Positions 1-8,494 of a stretch of 64,000 nt of DNA are shown piece after piece. The notes under the pieces were generated by a model. That model made no database searches. It was not told where the DNA came from and saw only the letters and a program-made list of their open reading frames with translations. The translations under genes and the position numbers were made by a program. The DNA is taken from NCBI RefSeq assembly GCF_034044715.1, contig NZ_JAXCLW010000001.1, positions 1,116,001 through 1,180,000 on the forward strand, written 5' to 3'. Numbering within the stretch: position 1 is the stretch's first letter; every line of letters starts with the position of its first letter. This DNA is from Dongia_B soli. Its GTDB lineage: Bacteria > Pseudomonadota > Alphaproteobacteria > Dongiales > Dongiaceae.

Positions 1-1
1 G

Positions 2-397
2 CGCCTTGCGATCGAGCGGCGCGATCCCTTGGCTTGGCTGTCATTGCTGCAATTGGCGGCGATAGTCGGCGCAGCGACAGCGTCGCTTGGCCTTGCCTTC
101 GATGCGCGTTATCGCGATTTCCCGATTCTCGCTTTCGCCATCCCGATGGCTGCCCATCTCATCTTGATGGCGTTGCGGCACGGCCGGGGAACGATCGATG
201 TTTATCGTTCCGACCGGCGGGAAGAAGGCTTGCTCTCGCTCATTTTGGTGACCGCATCGCTTGCCATACCGGTGATCGAAGGGCCGCAGAATTGGCAGGC
301 TCTGATCTGGACGGCGGAGGCGCTGCTCCTGGCATTGCCCTGGATCCGCTATTGGGGCTTCTTCTTCGCCCGGCGGCCGGTTTCGGCGCTGGCTTAA
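2..397 (+). CDS. C-terminal end of a multi-pass membrane protein (5' partial)
   Basis: The frame is open from the first bases of the window to the stop at 395-397, so this is the 3' end of a gene that starts outside. About 131 residues are visible, with three or four hydrophobic helices: around residues 12-30, 40-52, 75-90 and 95-115. A DARYRDFP stretch lies between the first two. That stretch and the helix layout remind me of the membrane tail of beta-glucan synthase / GH17-type proteins of alphaproteobacteria. This is an impression from memory only, because no catalytic part is visible. It converges on the next gene with an 8-base gap. Confidence 0.55.
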   Translation, partial: RLAIERRDPLAWLSLLQLAAIVGAATASLGLAFDARYRDFPILAFAIPMAAHLILMALRHGRGTIDVYRSDRREEGLLSLILVTASLAIPVIEGPQNWQALIWTAEALLLALPWIRYWGFFFARRPVSALA

Positions 398-405
398 GGT
401 GCGCG

Positions 406-813
406 CTAGCTCCGCAGCATCCGCAATAGGGCAAAGAGGAAACCGATCGCCGACAGGCCGGTGTCATAAAGCACCATGCCGGCGAGGCCGGTAACCAGCG
501 CCACCGGCAAGGCCCAATTCTGACGGAAGAACAAGGCCAGGATGCCGCTGGCCAAAGCCACCGCACCCCAGACATTGTTGAGGTGCAGCATGATTACCCA
601 TTCGCGTGGGCCGCACCACCAGGGTGTCGGTGTCTCGGAACAGGCAAAGCCCATGCTGCGCGGCTCGACCACCAGGTAGCGGAACACCGCCGCCAGGCCG
701 AGAACCAGAATGGTCGCTGCCAGCCAACGCCACATGCGCGGCACCGCCGGTCCCGCCGACGGTCTGGTAGTGGTTGGACGGGGAGCGGAGGTCTTCCGGG
801 GTTTCTCGATCAT
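406..813 (-). CDS. Small membrane protein of unknown function
   Basis: A 135-residue protein with a basic, Thr/Pro-rich N-terminus (about residues 1-25) and then four likely membrane helices, near residues 27-46, 72-92, 98-115 and 118-133. A short loop after the first helix holds a pair of cysteines (ACSETPTPWWCGPREW), which could form a disulfide outside the membrane. I do not recognise a family. It ends 8 bases from the convergent partial gene on the left, which may suggest shared envelope or glucan-related work, but this is only positional. Confidence 0.6.
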   Translation of the reverse strand: MIEKPRKTSAPRPTTTRPSAGPAVPRMWRWLAATILVLGLAAVFRYLVVEPRSMGFACSETPTPWWCGPREWVIMLHLNNVWGAVALASGILALFFRQNWALPVALVTGLAGMVLYDTGLSAIGFLFALLRMLRS

Positions 814-1284
814 GACTGCCTTCTAGCGGCGTGGCCATCTCCTGACAAGCGGAAGCCGCGCCGATGTTGTCCTGTTGCGCGTCGGTTTCGGACAATCTCC
901 TGACGCCGATCCACGCCTATCATGCTAAGTCGTCATCCGCCTGCTGGCGGACAGCGCGACCAAAGCCAGACCGCTTGTAACGTGATTCTTTGCGATTGCT
1001 TTTTACCGAATCGCGTTTAACTTGGGCGAAACAAAAATTCTTACGATGAAAAATCTGGAGTGTCGGAGCCGCAGGCCACGGGCCTGTGGGGCGGGAGCAG
1101 GGCAAAAATAGTACAGGACAATCATATCGCGATGTCAGTGTTGCTGAAGCTCGTGGCCGGGCCGGCGGTGATGCTAGTATCGGGTGAGATGCGCGGAGCA
1201 ACGTGGTGCCGGACGGGACGCCGGCGCGGTGAGGATGCACCGCGAGAGAGAGAACAAGTCCATCGTCAAGGGTAGGGAAAACAC
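814..1284. other. Intergenic region upstream of tmm
   Basis: About 470 bases without a convincing gene. It separates a leftward membrane-protein gene from the rightward tmm-tdm operon, so it must hold both promoters. The part from about 980 to 1055 is clearly more A+T rich than its surroundings and is the likeliest place for the tmm promoter. I could not pick out a convincing -35/-10 pair. Short open frames here have no recognisable product. Confidence 0.4.
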
Positions 1285-2643
1285 ATGAAGAAGCGAGTTG
1301 CCGTCATCGGTGCCGGTCCATCTGGAACAGCTGTCTTGCGCGCGTTCCAATCAGCAGCTGCGAAGGGTGCCGAGATTCCCGAAGTGGTCTGCTATGAAAA
1401 GCAGGACGATTGGGGCGGCTTGTGGAACTACACCTGGCGCACGGGCCTCGATGAATATGGCGAGCCGGTGCATGGCAGCATGTATCGCTACCTGTGGTCA
1501 AACGGCCCAAAGGAATGCCTGGAATTCGCCGATTACACCTTCGAGGAACATTTCGGCCGCCCGATTGCCTCTTACCCGCCGCGCGCCGTACTCTGGGATT
1601 ATATCAAAGGTCGCGTCGAGAAGGCCGGTGTGCGTAGTTGGGTGCGGTTCCGCACCCCGGTGCGTCAAGTCACCTATGACGAGAAGAGCGGCAAGTTCAC
1701 CGTCACCGCGCATGATCAGGTGAAGGATCATCTGAGCTCCGAGGAATTCGACCATGTAATCGTCGCCTCCGGCCACTTCTCGGTTCCCAACGTGCCGGAA
1801 TTCCCTGGCTTCCGGACCTTCAATGGCCGCATCATGCATTCCCACGATTTCCGCGACGCAGTGGAATTCAAGGGCAAGGACATCCTGATCATCGGCCGCA
1901 GCTATTCGGCGGAAGATATCGGTTCGCAATGCTACAAATATGGCGCCAAATCCATCACCACCAGCTATCGCAGCAAGCCGATGGGCTTCAAATGGCCGGC
2001 GAACTGGGAGGAGAAGCCGCTGTTGCAGCGGGTCGAGAACAAGACGGCCTATTTCAAGGATGGCACGACGAAAGAGATCGACGCCATCATCCTCTGCACC
2101 GGCTATCTGCATCATTTGCCGTTCCTGCCGGACGAGCTGCGCCTGAAGACTGAGAACCGGCTGTGGCCGCTCAATCTCTATCGCGGCGTTGTCTGGGAGA
2201 ACAATCCGAAGCTGCATTACATTGGCATGCAGGACCAGTTCTATACCTTCAATATGTTCGACGCCCAGGCCTGGTATTCACGCGACGTCATCCTCGGCCG
2301 CCAGAAGCTGCCGACCTTGGATGAGATGCGCGTCAACAGTGCCGCTTGGCGTGCGCGCGAGGAGAAGCTGGAAGATGCCGAGCAGATGATCTGGTTCCAG
2401 GGCGATTACGTGAAGGAACTGATCGATCTCACCGATTATCCCAAATTCGATATCGAGACGGTCAACAAAACCTTCATGGAATGGGAGCATCACAAGGCGG
2501 AAAACATCATGGGCTTCCGCAACAACTCCTATCGCTCGATCATGACCGGCAATATGTCGCCGAAGCATCACACGCCCTGGCTTGAGGCAATGGATGACTC
2601 GCTGGAGAGTTATCTGAACGAGAGCCGCGTGCCGGGCAAGTGA
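1285..2643 (+). CDS. tmm: Trimethylamine monooxygenase (flavin-containing monooxygenase)
   Basis: Oxidises trimethylamine to trimethylamine N-oxide with NADPH, O2 and FAD in the cytoplasm. At 452 residues it has the length of bacterial Tmm. The FAD-binding GAGPSG lies at residues 9-14. The FMO signature FNGRIMHSHDF (FxGxxxHxxxF) is at 179-189. The NADPH-binding GRSYSAED is at 204-211 and contains Tyr207, which as I recall is the number of the active-site tyrosine described in this family. An AGGG-type ribosome site precedes the ATG. The next gene encodes the TMAO demethylase, which makes the TMA assignment much stronger than the FMO fold alone. Other FMOs can oxidise sulfides or indole, so side activities are possible. 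Confidence 0.92.
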   Translation: MKKRVAVIGAGPSGTAVLRAFQSAAAKGAEIPEVVCYEKQDDWGGLWNYTWRTGLDEYGEPVHGSMYRYLWSNGPKECLEFADYTFEEHFGRPIASYPPRAVLWDYIKGRVEKAGVRSWVRFRTPVRQVTYDEKSGKFTVTAHDQVKDHLSSEEFDHVIVASGHFSVPNVPEFPGFRTFNGRIMHSHDFRDAVEFKGKDILIIGRSYSAEDIGSQCYKYGAKSITTSYRSKPMGFKWPANWEEKPLLQRVENKTAYFKDGTTKEIDAIILCTGYLHHLPFLPDELRLKTENRLWPLNLYRGVVWENNPKLHYIGMQDQFYTFNMFDAQAWYSRDVILGRQKLPTLDEMRVNSAAWRAREEKLEDAEQMIWFQGDYVKELIDLTDYPKFDIETVNKTFMEWEHHKAENIMGFRNNSYRSIMTGNMSPKHHTPWLEAMDDSLESYLNESRVPGK

Positions 2644-2721
2644 CGAGCGAGGGGCGTCCGCTTTGGGCGGGCGCCCGAGCGCGCCATCAGGGCTGCGGCG
2701 GCCGAGCTTGAGGAGATGACG

Positions 2722-5112
2722 ATGATATCAGCGACATCTGCGCCGAAACTGCGCGTCCGCGAGCCGGGACTGCCGCGTTTCGCGCCCGGCGTCGAACATT
2801 ACCGGGTGTTGGGCGGCGGTGCGGTGATTCTGCATCTCTTTGCCGGCGACCGGGTCGAGGTGATCGACCGGGAAGGCCGGCAGCCGTGCGAGGTGGCGGC
2901 CTTCGCCCCCGGTACGGCCGGATCGGGGGCGAAGCCTGATCTGGCAGCGCTCGGCCTGACTGCCAAGCAGGATTCGCCCGGTATCAACCGACTGCTGCGC
3001 GGCGAGATTGGAAGTGATGATTGGCTCGCCGGCCCGCAGGTGGCGGCGGGGCTGCGCAAGCGGGGCATTCCGCTTGGAGTCGACAAGGTGGCGCGGCTGC
3101 TCGACGGCGATACCAGGCCGGGCGACAAGGTTTCGCTGCGGGCTGAACGCGATGTCGATGTCATCTTCCACGCCGCCGGACCAGGACCCAATGGTGATAT
3201 GCTGGTCGATGGCGACAATCCACCGACCGATCTTTCGGTCATGGTGCACCGGGCGACCATCGTGCCGGCGGCGTCGGTGCCGCTGCCGCCGGAACTGGGC
3301 GATCTCGTCGCCGAATACCGGGTCGATGCGCGGACCGCCCGCTCCTATGAGGTGCGCGAGGGCCAGTACATCCAGATCATTGATGTCCAGGGTCGGGAAT
3401 GCTCGGATTTTGTCTGTTTCGATGCACGGCAGTTGCAGGACGGACGGGAGCGCGGGTTGGATCTCACCACCACCCGCACCTTGACCGGTCAGCTTTATCC
3501 CGGGCCGGGCCTTGCTTCGAAATATTTCGATCTCGACATGCAGCCGCTCTGCGAGGTCATTCGCGACACCGTAGGGCGGCATGACAGTTTCGGCCTCGCT
3601 TGTACGCCGCGCTTTTACGAAGATGCGGGCTATCCCGGCCATGTCAGCTGTTCGGAGAACTTCAACAACCAGCTCGACGGCTATGGCCTGGCGCGGCGGC
3701 CCGGCTGGCATGCAATCAATCTTTTCTACAATACCGGGGTCAATGCGGCGAATGCGATTTTCCTCGACGATCCCTGGTCCCGGCCAGGCGATTATGTGCT
3801 GTTGCGAGCGATGAAGGATCTGGTCTGCGCCTCTTCGGCCTGTCCGGACGATATCGACGCGACCAATGCCTGGAACCCGACCGACATTCATGTCCGGGTC
3901 TATGCGGCCCATAACACTTTCTCACGAGCGGTGGCTTATCGGATGAGCGCAGAAGCGGAGCCGCGTTTGACGCGGGAAACGGCATTTCACCAGCGGACCT
4001 CGGCCCTGACCCGGCAGTTCACGGAATATCGCGGCTTCTGGCTGCCCAATCGCTTCAACAATGCCGGTCCCCAGGCGGAATACTGGGCGGCGCGCGAAAA
4101 GGCGGTGGTGATGGACCTCTCGCCCTTGCGCAAGTTCGAAGTGCTGGGACCTGATGCCGAGGACCTGCTGCAGATCGCCTGTACCCGTAACATCCGCCGC
4201 CTTGCCGAGGGACAGGTGGTCTATACGGCGATGTGCTACCCTCATGGCGGCATGGTGGATGACGGTACGGTATTCCGTCTTGGCGCCGAGCGTTTCCGCT
4301 GGATCGGCGGTGACGAATTCGGCGGCAAATGGCTGCGCGATCTTGCCGAGGAGCGCGGCCTGAAGCAGGTCTGGGTCAAATCGGCGACCGACCAGCTTCA
4401 TAATCTCGCCGTCCAGGGGCCGAAGAGCCGCGACATCCTGAAGGAGATCGTCTGGACCCCGCCGGCCCGGCCGCGCGTCGATGAGATCCAGTGGTTCCAT
4501 TTCACCATCGGCCGGATCGGCGGCTATAACGGCATTCCGGTCCTGGTGTCGCGCACGGGCTATTCCGGCGAGCTCGGCTATGAGGTCTTCTGCCATCCCA
4601 AGGACGGTGTTGCGGTCTGGGACGCGATCTGGGCCGAGGGGCAGAAGCACGGCATGTTGCCTTTGGGCCTGGAAGCGCTCGATATGCTGCGCATCGAAGC
4701 GGGCCTGGTCTTCGCCAATTACGAATTCAACGACCAGACCGATCCTTATGAAGCCGGTATTGGCTTCACTGTGGCGGCCAAGGGCAACGAGGAATTCGTC
4801 GGCCGCGAAGCGATCCTGAAGCGCAAAGAGAATCCGCGCCATGTGCTGGTAGGACTGGAAATCGACGGCGCCGAAGTCTGCGGCCATGGCTCCTGTGTGC
4901 ATGTCGGGCGGGCGCAGATCGGCGTCGTCACCTCAGGCTGCCGCTCGCCGGTCCTCAACAAGAATATCGCGCTCTGCCGCATCGACCCCGCTTATGCGGC
5001 AATCGGCACGGAGGTCGAGATCGGCCGTCTCGATGGGCAGCAAAAGCGCTATCCCGCCCGCGTCGTCCGGTTTCCCTTCTACGATCCCGATAAACTCAAG
5101 CCGAGATCATAA
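2722..5112 (+). CDS. tdm: Trimethylamine N-oxide demethylase (DUF1989 + GcvT-type fusion)
   Basis: Splits TMAO into dimethylamine and formaldehyde. The C-terminal half is of the aminomethyltransferase type and is expected to pass the one-carbon unit to tetrahydrofolate. The N-terminal half, to about residue 410, is the metal-binding DUF1989 part and the rest is GcvT-like. Counting from the upstream ATG at 2716, Cys296, Cys312, Cys376, His309 and Asp231 are all offset by exactly 33 from the functional residues I remember for Methylocella silvestris Tdm (C263, C279, C343, H276, D198). Start choice: the ATG at 2716 directly abuts AGGAG (2711-2715), leaving no spacer. The ATG two codons later at 2722 has a 6-base spacer and is the better start. 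It lies 72 bases after tmm and is surely co-transcribed. Confidence 0.93.
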   Translation: MISATSAPKLRVREPGLPRFAPGVEHYRVLGGGAVILHLFAGDRVEVIDREGRQPCEVAAFAPGTAGSGAKPDLAALGLTAKQDSPGINRLLRGEIGSDDWLAGPQVAAGLRKRGIPLGVDKVARLLDGDTRPGDKVSLRAERDVDVIFHAAGPGPNGDMLVDGDNPPTDLSVMVHRATIVPAASVPLPPELGDLVAEYRVDARTARSYEVREGQYIQIIDVQGRECSDFVCFDARQLQDGRERGLDLTTTRTLTGQLYPGPGLASKYFDLDMQPLCEVIRDTVGRHDSFGLACTPRFYEDAGYPGHVSCSENFNNQLDGYGLARRPGWHAINLFYNTGVNAANAIFLDDPWSRPGDYVLLRAMKDLVCASSACPDDIDATNAWNPTDIHVRVYAAHNTFSRAVAYRMSAEAEPRLTRETAFHQRTSALTRQFTEYRGFWLPNRFNNAGPQAEYWAAREKAVVMDLSPLRKFEVLGPDAEDLLQIACTRNIRRLAEGQVVYTAMCYPHGGMVDDGTVFRLGAERFRWIGGDEFGGKWLRDLAEERGLKQVWVKSATDQLHNLAVQGPKSRDILKEIVWTPPARPRVDEIQWFHFTIGRIGGYNGIPVLVSRTGYSGELGYEVFCHPKDGVAVWDAIWAEGQKHGMLPLGLEALDMLRIEAGLVFANYEFNDQTDPYEAGIGFTVAAKGNEEFVGREAILKRKENPRHVLVGLEIDGAEVCGHGSCVHVGRAQIGVVTSGCRSPVLNKNIALCRIDPAYAAIGTEVEIGRLDGQQKRYPARVVRFPFYDPDKLKPRS

Positions 5113-5569
5113 GGCCACGATCGCCAGCGGTGCTGCTTGTCATTCCGAGAGCTTGCTCTTTCTTCTCGAGCTCTCGGAAGACTTCATAGGCATTCCGTTC
5201 GACCCAATTGTGCCGCAAACGCCCGTCTTCGCTGACTTCCCATACCGCCGTTCCCGTCATCTCGATCGGTGACTGGCAGGGCTTGGTATTGGCAAAGCCG
5301 TTATTCTTGCCGGTGATGCGCCAGCGCGAAGCGACCCTGTCGCCCTTTTCATTCTGAAACGTCTCGACCACATGGAAGTCAAAATCACTGATTTTGGAGA
5401 GAAACACCTTCGCCCATTTCTTGAATGCCGATGGCGACACGATATCGACGCCACCTGATGTCAGAACGAAATCCTCAGTGACATAGCGGTCAATCGCTTC
5501 CGGATTGCGCGCCTGCCAGACATCCCGCCAAAAATTCTCGACGATTTTCACCGCATTTCTTCTCGGCAT
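5096..5569 (-). CDS. SnoaL/NTF2-like protein
   Basis: A 157-residue protein of the NTF2-like cone fold, with the usual opening NFWRDVWQARNPEAIDRYV and a mid-region FHVVETFQNEKGDRVASRW typical of SnoaL-type ester cyclase relatives. Such proteins act on small ligands or simply bind them, and the substrate cannot be read from sequence. I start it at the internal ATG because AAGGAG sits 7 bases before it; the open frame continues 11 codons further upstream. Its 3' end overlaps the 3' end of tdm by 17 bases on the opposite strand. It is divergent from a LysR regulator, which is the usual arrangement of regulator and target. Confidence 0.75.
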   Translation of the reverse strand: MPRRNAVKIVENFWRDVWQARNPEAIDRYVTEDFVLTSGGVDIVSPSAFKKWAKVFLSKISDFDFHVVETFQNEKGDRVASRWRITGKNNGFANTKPCQSPIEMTGTAVWEVSEDGRLRHNWVERNAYEVFRELEKKEQALGMTSSTAGDRGLMISA

Positions 5570-5627
5570 GTCCCGCTCCTTTCCGATCCTGTGGTGAGAC
5601 ACCGGCTCCCGACCTGATGCTCGAATT

Positions 5628-5701
5628 GCCGAATGTCAGCCTATTGAAAAGATAGGTGCGTAAATGGCGCCAAATTCGGCGAACACTTCCGACAATTCGG
5701 C
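5628..5701. promoter_or_regulatory. Candidate LysR-target region with three ATTCGGC repeats
   Basis: The 167-base divergent region between the SnoaL-like gene and the LysR gene holds ATTCGGC three times: inverted at 5628-5634 and direct at 5674-5680 and 5695-5701. The two direct copies are 21 bases apart, two helical turns, which suits a multimeric regulator. That LysR-type proteins bind such spaced dyads next to their own gene is family knowledge. That this is the site is inference. Confidence 0.35.
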
Positions 5702-5736
5702 TACAATCGCCGGAGGATATCAGGCACGGTGATGTC

Positions 5737-6663
5737 ATGGGCTACGATCCCCTGTCCCATCTTCAGGGAATTTCCGGCTTCGTGCATGCGGTGGAAACAG
5801 GCAGCTTCACCGCAGCCGCCTTACGTATGGGTTTATCCAAATCCGCTGTGGGAAAAAGCGTGGCGCGGCTCGAAGAGCGCCTCGGGGTGAAATTGCTGAT
5901 CCGTACCACCCGCCAGCTCAGCCTGACGGAAGAGGGCCAGGTCTATTACGCCAGTTGCCTCAAAGTGCTGGACGAGCTGAGCACCGCCGAGACGCTGCTC
6001 AGCTCGCGGCATCGCGAAGTGTCGGGGCGTCTGCGGATCAACTTGCCGCTGTCCTTCGGCCGCATATGGGTCATGCCGGTGCTGCACGATGTCGCCCGGC
6101 GGCATCCAAAGCTCATGCTGGACGTGACCTTCACGGATCGGCTTGTGGATCTGGTCGATGAAGGGATCGATCTGGTTGTCCGGGTCGGCGATCCGGGCGA
6201 ATCCGTCAGCCTGATCGGCAGAAGAATTGGTACGCAGCGATGGATGCTCTGCGCGTCGCCGGCCTATATCGCCGCGAACGGATTACCGGCAACGATGGAT
6301 GATCTCGAGCGACATCAATGCATCGTCTTCGTGCGCGACGGCCGCCCCACGCCCTGGCTGATACCCAGCGATGACGGCGATATCGTCGAAGCGCGGGTGA
6401 AGCCGCGCCACATCATCCGTCACGGCGAGGCGCTGCGCGAGGCCGTGTTGTCGGGACTGGGTATCGGTTATATGTCGACTTGGCTGATCGCCGAAGATCT
6501 GCGGCAGAAGCGGTTGCAGCCGATCCTGATGACGGCCCCGGTCAATGCCGCCTCAATTCACGCCTTCTGGCACGGCTCACGCGCCCCGGCGCCGAAGATC
6601 CGCGTCGTCGTCGATGCTTTGGCGCGGGCTTTCCAGCCCGTTTCTCCCTGGGACCAGTTTTGA
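5737..6663 (+). CDS. LysR-family transcriptional regulator
   Basis: A 308-residue DNA-binding regulator. The N-terminal winged helix-turn-helix is clear (FVHAVETGSFTAAALRMGLS then KSVARLEERLGVKLL), followed by the linker helix and a substrate-binding domain containing GRLRINLP and DLVVRVG. It belongs to the subgroup usually annotated as CrgA/DmlR-like. I chose the ATG at 5737 because the HTH of this family normally begins about 10 residues in; the open frame extends 27 codons upstream without a family match. It is divergent from the SnoaL-like gene, its likely target. A role in tmm-tdm control is possible but nothing in the sequence shows it. Confidence 0.85.
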   Translation: MGYDPLSHLQGISGFVHAVETGSFTAAALRMGLSKSAVGKSVARLEERLGVKLLIRTTRQLSLTEEGQVYYASCLKVLDELSTAETLLSSRHREVSGRLRINLPLSFGRIWVMPVLHDVARRHPKLMLDVTFTDRLVDLVDEGIDLVVRVGDPGESVSLIGRRIGTQRWMLCASPAYIAANGLPATMDDLERHQCIVFVRDGRPTPWLIPSDDGDIVEARVKPRHIIRHGEALREAVLSGLGIGYMSTWLIAEDLRQKRLQPILMTAPVNAASIHAFWHGSRAPAPKIRVVVDALARAFQPVSPWDQF

Positions 6664-6687
6664 AACCGCAAACTGTGCGAGCTAGCG

Positions 6688-7383
6688 CTAATCTCCGACC
6701 ATGGCGCGTGCACGCTTGATCTTTGCATCGCCCCATATTTTCGGCCGTGTCGGCGGAACATTACTTGCCGTCAGCGATGTGCCGTATCCGGACGTCAGGA
6801 TGACCGCCCCGGCATCGTTGCGCACCTCCACCTCACCGCTGAAAACGAAGATGTCATATGATTTCTCGAACCTGCCGCCGAAGACGTCGGTGCCCCGCAG
6901 GCTGAGAATGGCAAAAGGCGTATGGATCTTCGGCGATTCGGCCGGCTTTTCCGCCTTGCCGCTGTTGAAGCGGAAGGCGCCGCCGAGAATGCGGAGAAAA
7001 CCGGAAACGGGATTGCTGGCCAGCGAATCGTCCAACCGGACTTCGGCATTCTCGCCCAGGCTCAAACTGCTGCCATCGAACATTGCCACCAGCAATTGTC
7101 CGCCATCCCGGGTCCACAGCAGGTCGCTTTGGAAGACCTTATCGTCAGGATGCAAAAGGCGCGTTTCCTTCTCGAAGCTGGCCCCGGCGAGTTGGCGCAT
7201 TTGCTTGACGCTACCAAGTGCGGTGCGGTCGGTCGCAGCATCGGCCGTTCCGGCGGTAAAAGCGAAACTCATGCTCAGGCTCGTCGTCAGGGCGGCGGTA
7301 CCGATCAGGCCGCGAGCAAAGCCGCGGCGTGTCATCAGTAAGGCGCGGTCGGACGAAAAACGGTCCGCGAAAGGTAGAATCAT
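6688..7383 (-). CDS. Exported FecR-domain protein
   Basis: A 231-residue protein with a long N-terminal export signal: an MTRRGF start-like segment at residue 17, then a hydrophobic stretch and a cleavage-like ADA near residue 50. The twin arginine suggests the Tat route but lacks a full consensus. The body matches the FecR fold (LLVAMFDGSSLSLGENAEV and a later SLRGTDVFGG), seen in periplasmic sensor or structural proteins. Unlike classical FecR there is no cytoplasmic anti-sigma part and no sigma-factor gene beside it. AGGAG lies 9 bases before the first ATG at 7383, supporting the longer start. It converges on the LysR gene, 24 bases away. Confidence 0.75.
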   Translation of the reverse strand: MILPFADRFSSDRALLMTRRGFARGLIGTAALTTSLSMSFAFTAGTADAATDRTALGSVKQMRQLAGASFEKETRLLHPDDKVFQSDLLWTRDGGQLLVAMFDGSSLSLGENAEVRLDDSLASNPVSGFLRILGGAFRFNSGKAEKPAESPKIHTPFAILSLRGTDVFGGRFEKSYDIFVFSGEVEVRNDAGAVILTSGYGTSLTASNVPPTRPKIWGDAKIKRARAMVGD

Positions 7384-7485
7384 AACAATTAAGCTCCTAT
7401 CGATCGCCGGATTCGTGTCCTCCGGCGGATGATATCGGCCCCCGGCGCACTATGCGTTTCGATGTCTAGGGCGGCAATAGGAACG

Positions 7486-7515
7486 AAAAACCCGCCGTCT
7501 GAAAGACGGCGGGTT
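7486..7515 (-). terminator. Rho-independent terminator of the corrinoid-protein gene
   Basis: A perfect 11-base-pair stem (arms at 7489-7499 and 7505-7515, five-base loop) is followed on the minus strand by a run of T (A residues 7486-7490 on the plus strand). It lies 48 bases after the stop of the corrinoid gene and before the FecR gene, so it ends the leftward transcript. Confidence 0.85.
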
Positions 7516-7562
7516 GTGATCGTGGTCACCGGGTGCGGCCGCCCCCAAGACGTTCCAAAGTG

Positions 7563-8276
7563 TTACTGAGAGAGGGCCGAGCCCTGGCGCTTCGACATGA
7601 ACTGCTTAGCGGTTTCCACCGCCACGGCGGCGTCGCGGCAATAAGCATCGGCACCGACCGACTGCGAGAACGCTTCGTTCAGCGGCGCGCCGCCAACCAG
7701 GACGACATAGTCGTTGCGGATGCCCTTCTCCACCATGGCGTCGATCACGACCTTCATATAGGGCATCGTCGTGGTGAGCAGAGCCGACATGCCGAGGATG
7801 TCCGGATTGTGCTGTTCAATGGCTTCCAGGTACTTCTCGACCGGATTGTTGATGCCAAGATCGACGACATCGAAACCGGCGCCTTCCATCATCATCGAGA
7901 CGAGGTTCTTGCCGATGTCATGGATGTCACCCTTGACCGTGCCGATCACCATCTTGCCGACCTTCGGTGCGCCGGTTTCGGCCAGCAGCGGGCGCAGAAT
8001 GAACATGCCGGCTTTCATGGCGTTGGCGGCTAGCAGGACTTCCGGAACGAACAGTATGCCGTCACGAAAATCGATACCGACGATCCGCATGCCTTCGACT
8101 AGGGCCTTGGTCAGCACGTCATAGGGGGTCCACTTGCGCTCCAAAAGGATGTGGACGGCTTCCTCAATCTCTTCCTTCAGGCCGTCGTAGAGATCGTCGT
8201 GCATCTGCTGCACGAGATCGTCGTCATTTAGGCTGCGGAGATCCAAATCGCCATCATCGGCCATGTTGTCACCCAT
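7563..8276 (-). CDS. Corrinoid (B12-binding) protein of the methyltransferase type
   Basis: A 237-residue two-domain protein: a helical cap (about residues 20-105) and a Rossmann-like cobalamin domain. The cobalamin motif DxHxxG appears as GDIHDIGK near residue 118, with the usual later MSALLTTTMP and VLVGGAPL segments. It resembles MtbC/MtgC-type carriers that take a methyl group from a partner methyltransferase and pass it to another enzyme. No MttB-like or MetH-like partner is next to it. The location 2.5 kb from tmm-tdm hints at methylated-amine use but is not proof. The first possible codon is TTG at 8279, and ATG codons follow at 8276 and 8264. None has a good ribosome site. Confidence 0.85.
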   Translation of the reverse strand: MGDNMADDGDLDLRSLNDDDLVQQMHDDLYDGLKEEIEEAVHILLERKWTPYDVLTKALVEGMRIVGIDFRDGILFVPEVLLAANAMKAGMFILRPLLAETGAPKVGKMVIGTVKGDIHDIGKNLVSMMMEGAGFDVVDLGINNPVEKYLEAIEQHNPDILGMSALLTTTMPYMKVVIDAMVEKGIRNDYVVLVGGAPLNEAFSQSVGADAYCRDAAVAVETAKQFMSKRQGSALSQ

Positions 8277-8279
8277 CAA

Positions 8280-8494
8280 ATTGCATCAAGCACGAGCGTC
8301 TGCTAATCGCCGGCTAACCTGCCCGGAAGCGGGCGAAATCGCAACAGGTGTAACGGTTCCGCAGGGTCGTCAGCCGCGCTGTTGCGACATTTTCTAGGTC
8401 AGTTGCGACTATGGTCGCCGGCCATCGCGGCCCGGCCGGTTTTCTGGCCGGCGGCCTCAGGTCGCGATAAAACGCTTGGCTTGGGCGAAAGCGG
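8280..8494. other. Short intergenic region between corrinoid and PAS genes
   Basis: About 215 bases between two leftward genes. A small GC-rich inverted repeat lies near 8430-8452 (CCGGCC facing GGCCGG), but no T run follows it on the minus strand, so I do not call it a terminator. It probably holds the promoter of the corrinoid gene. Confidence 0.3.

Noticed and set aside
1498..2217. 239-codon antisense frame inside tmm
   Set aside because: It is a shadow of high-GC coding sequence; tmm on the plus strand has all family motifs.
2728..3912. 394-codon antisense frame inside tdm
   Set aside because: Same reason: codon-bias shadow opposite the well-supported tdm gene.
8428..8455. GC-rich inverted repeat after the PAS gene
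   Set aside because: Only six paired bases and no T run on the minus strand, so not a credible terminator.
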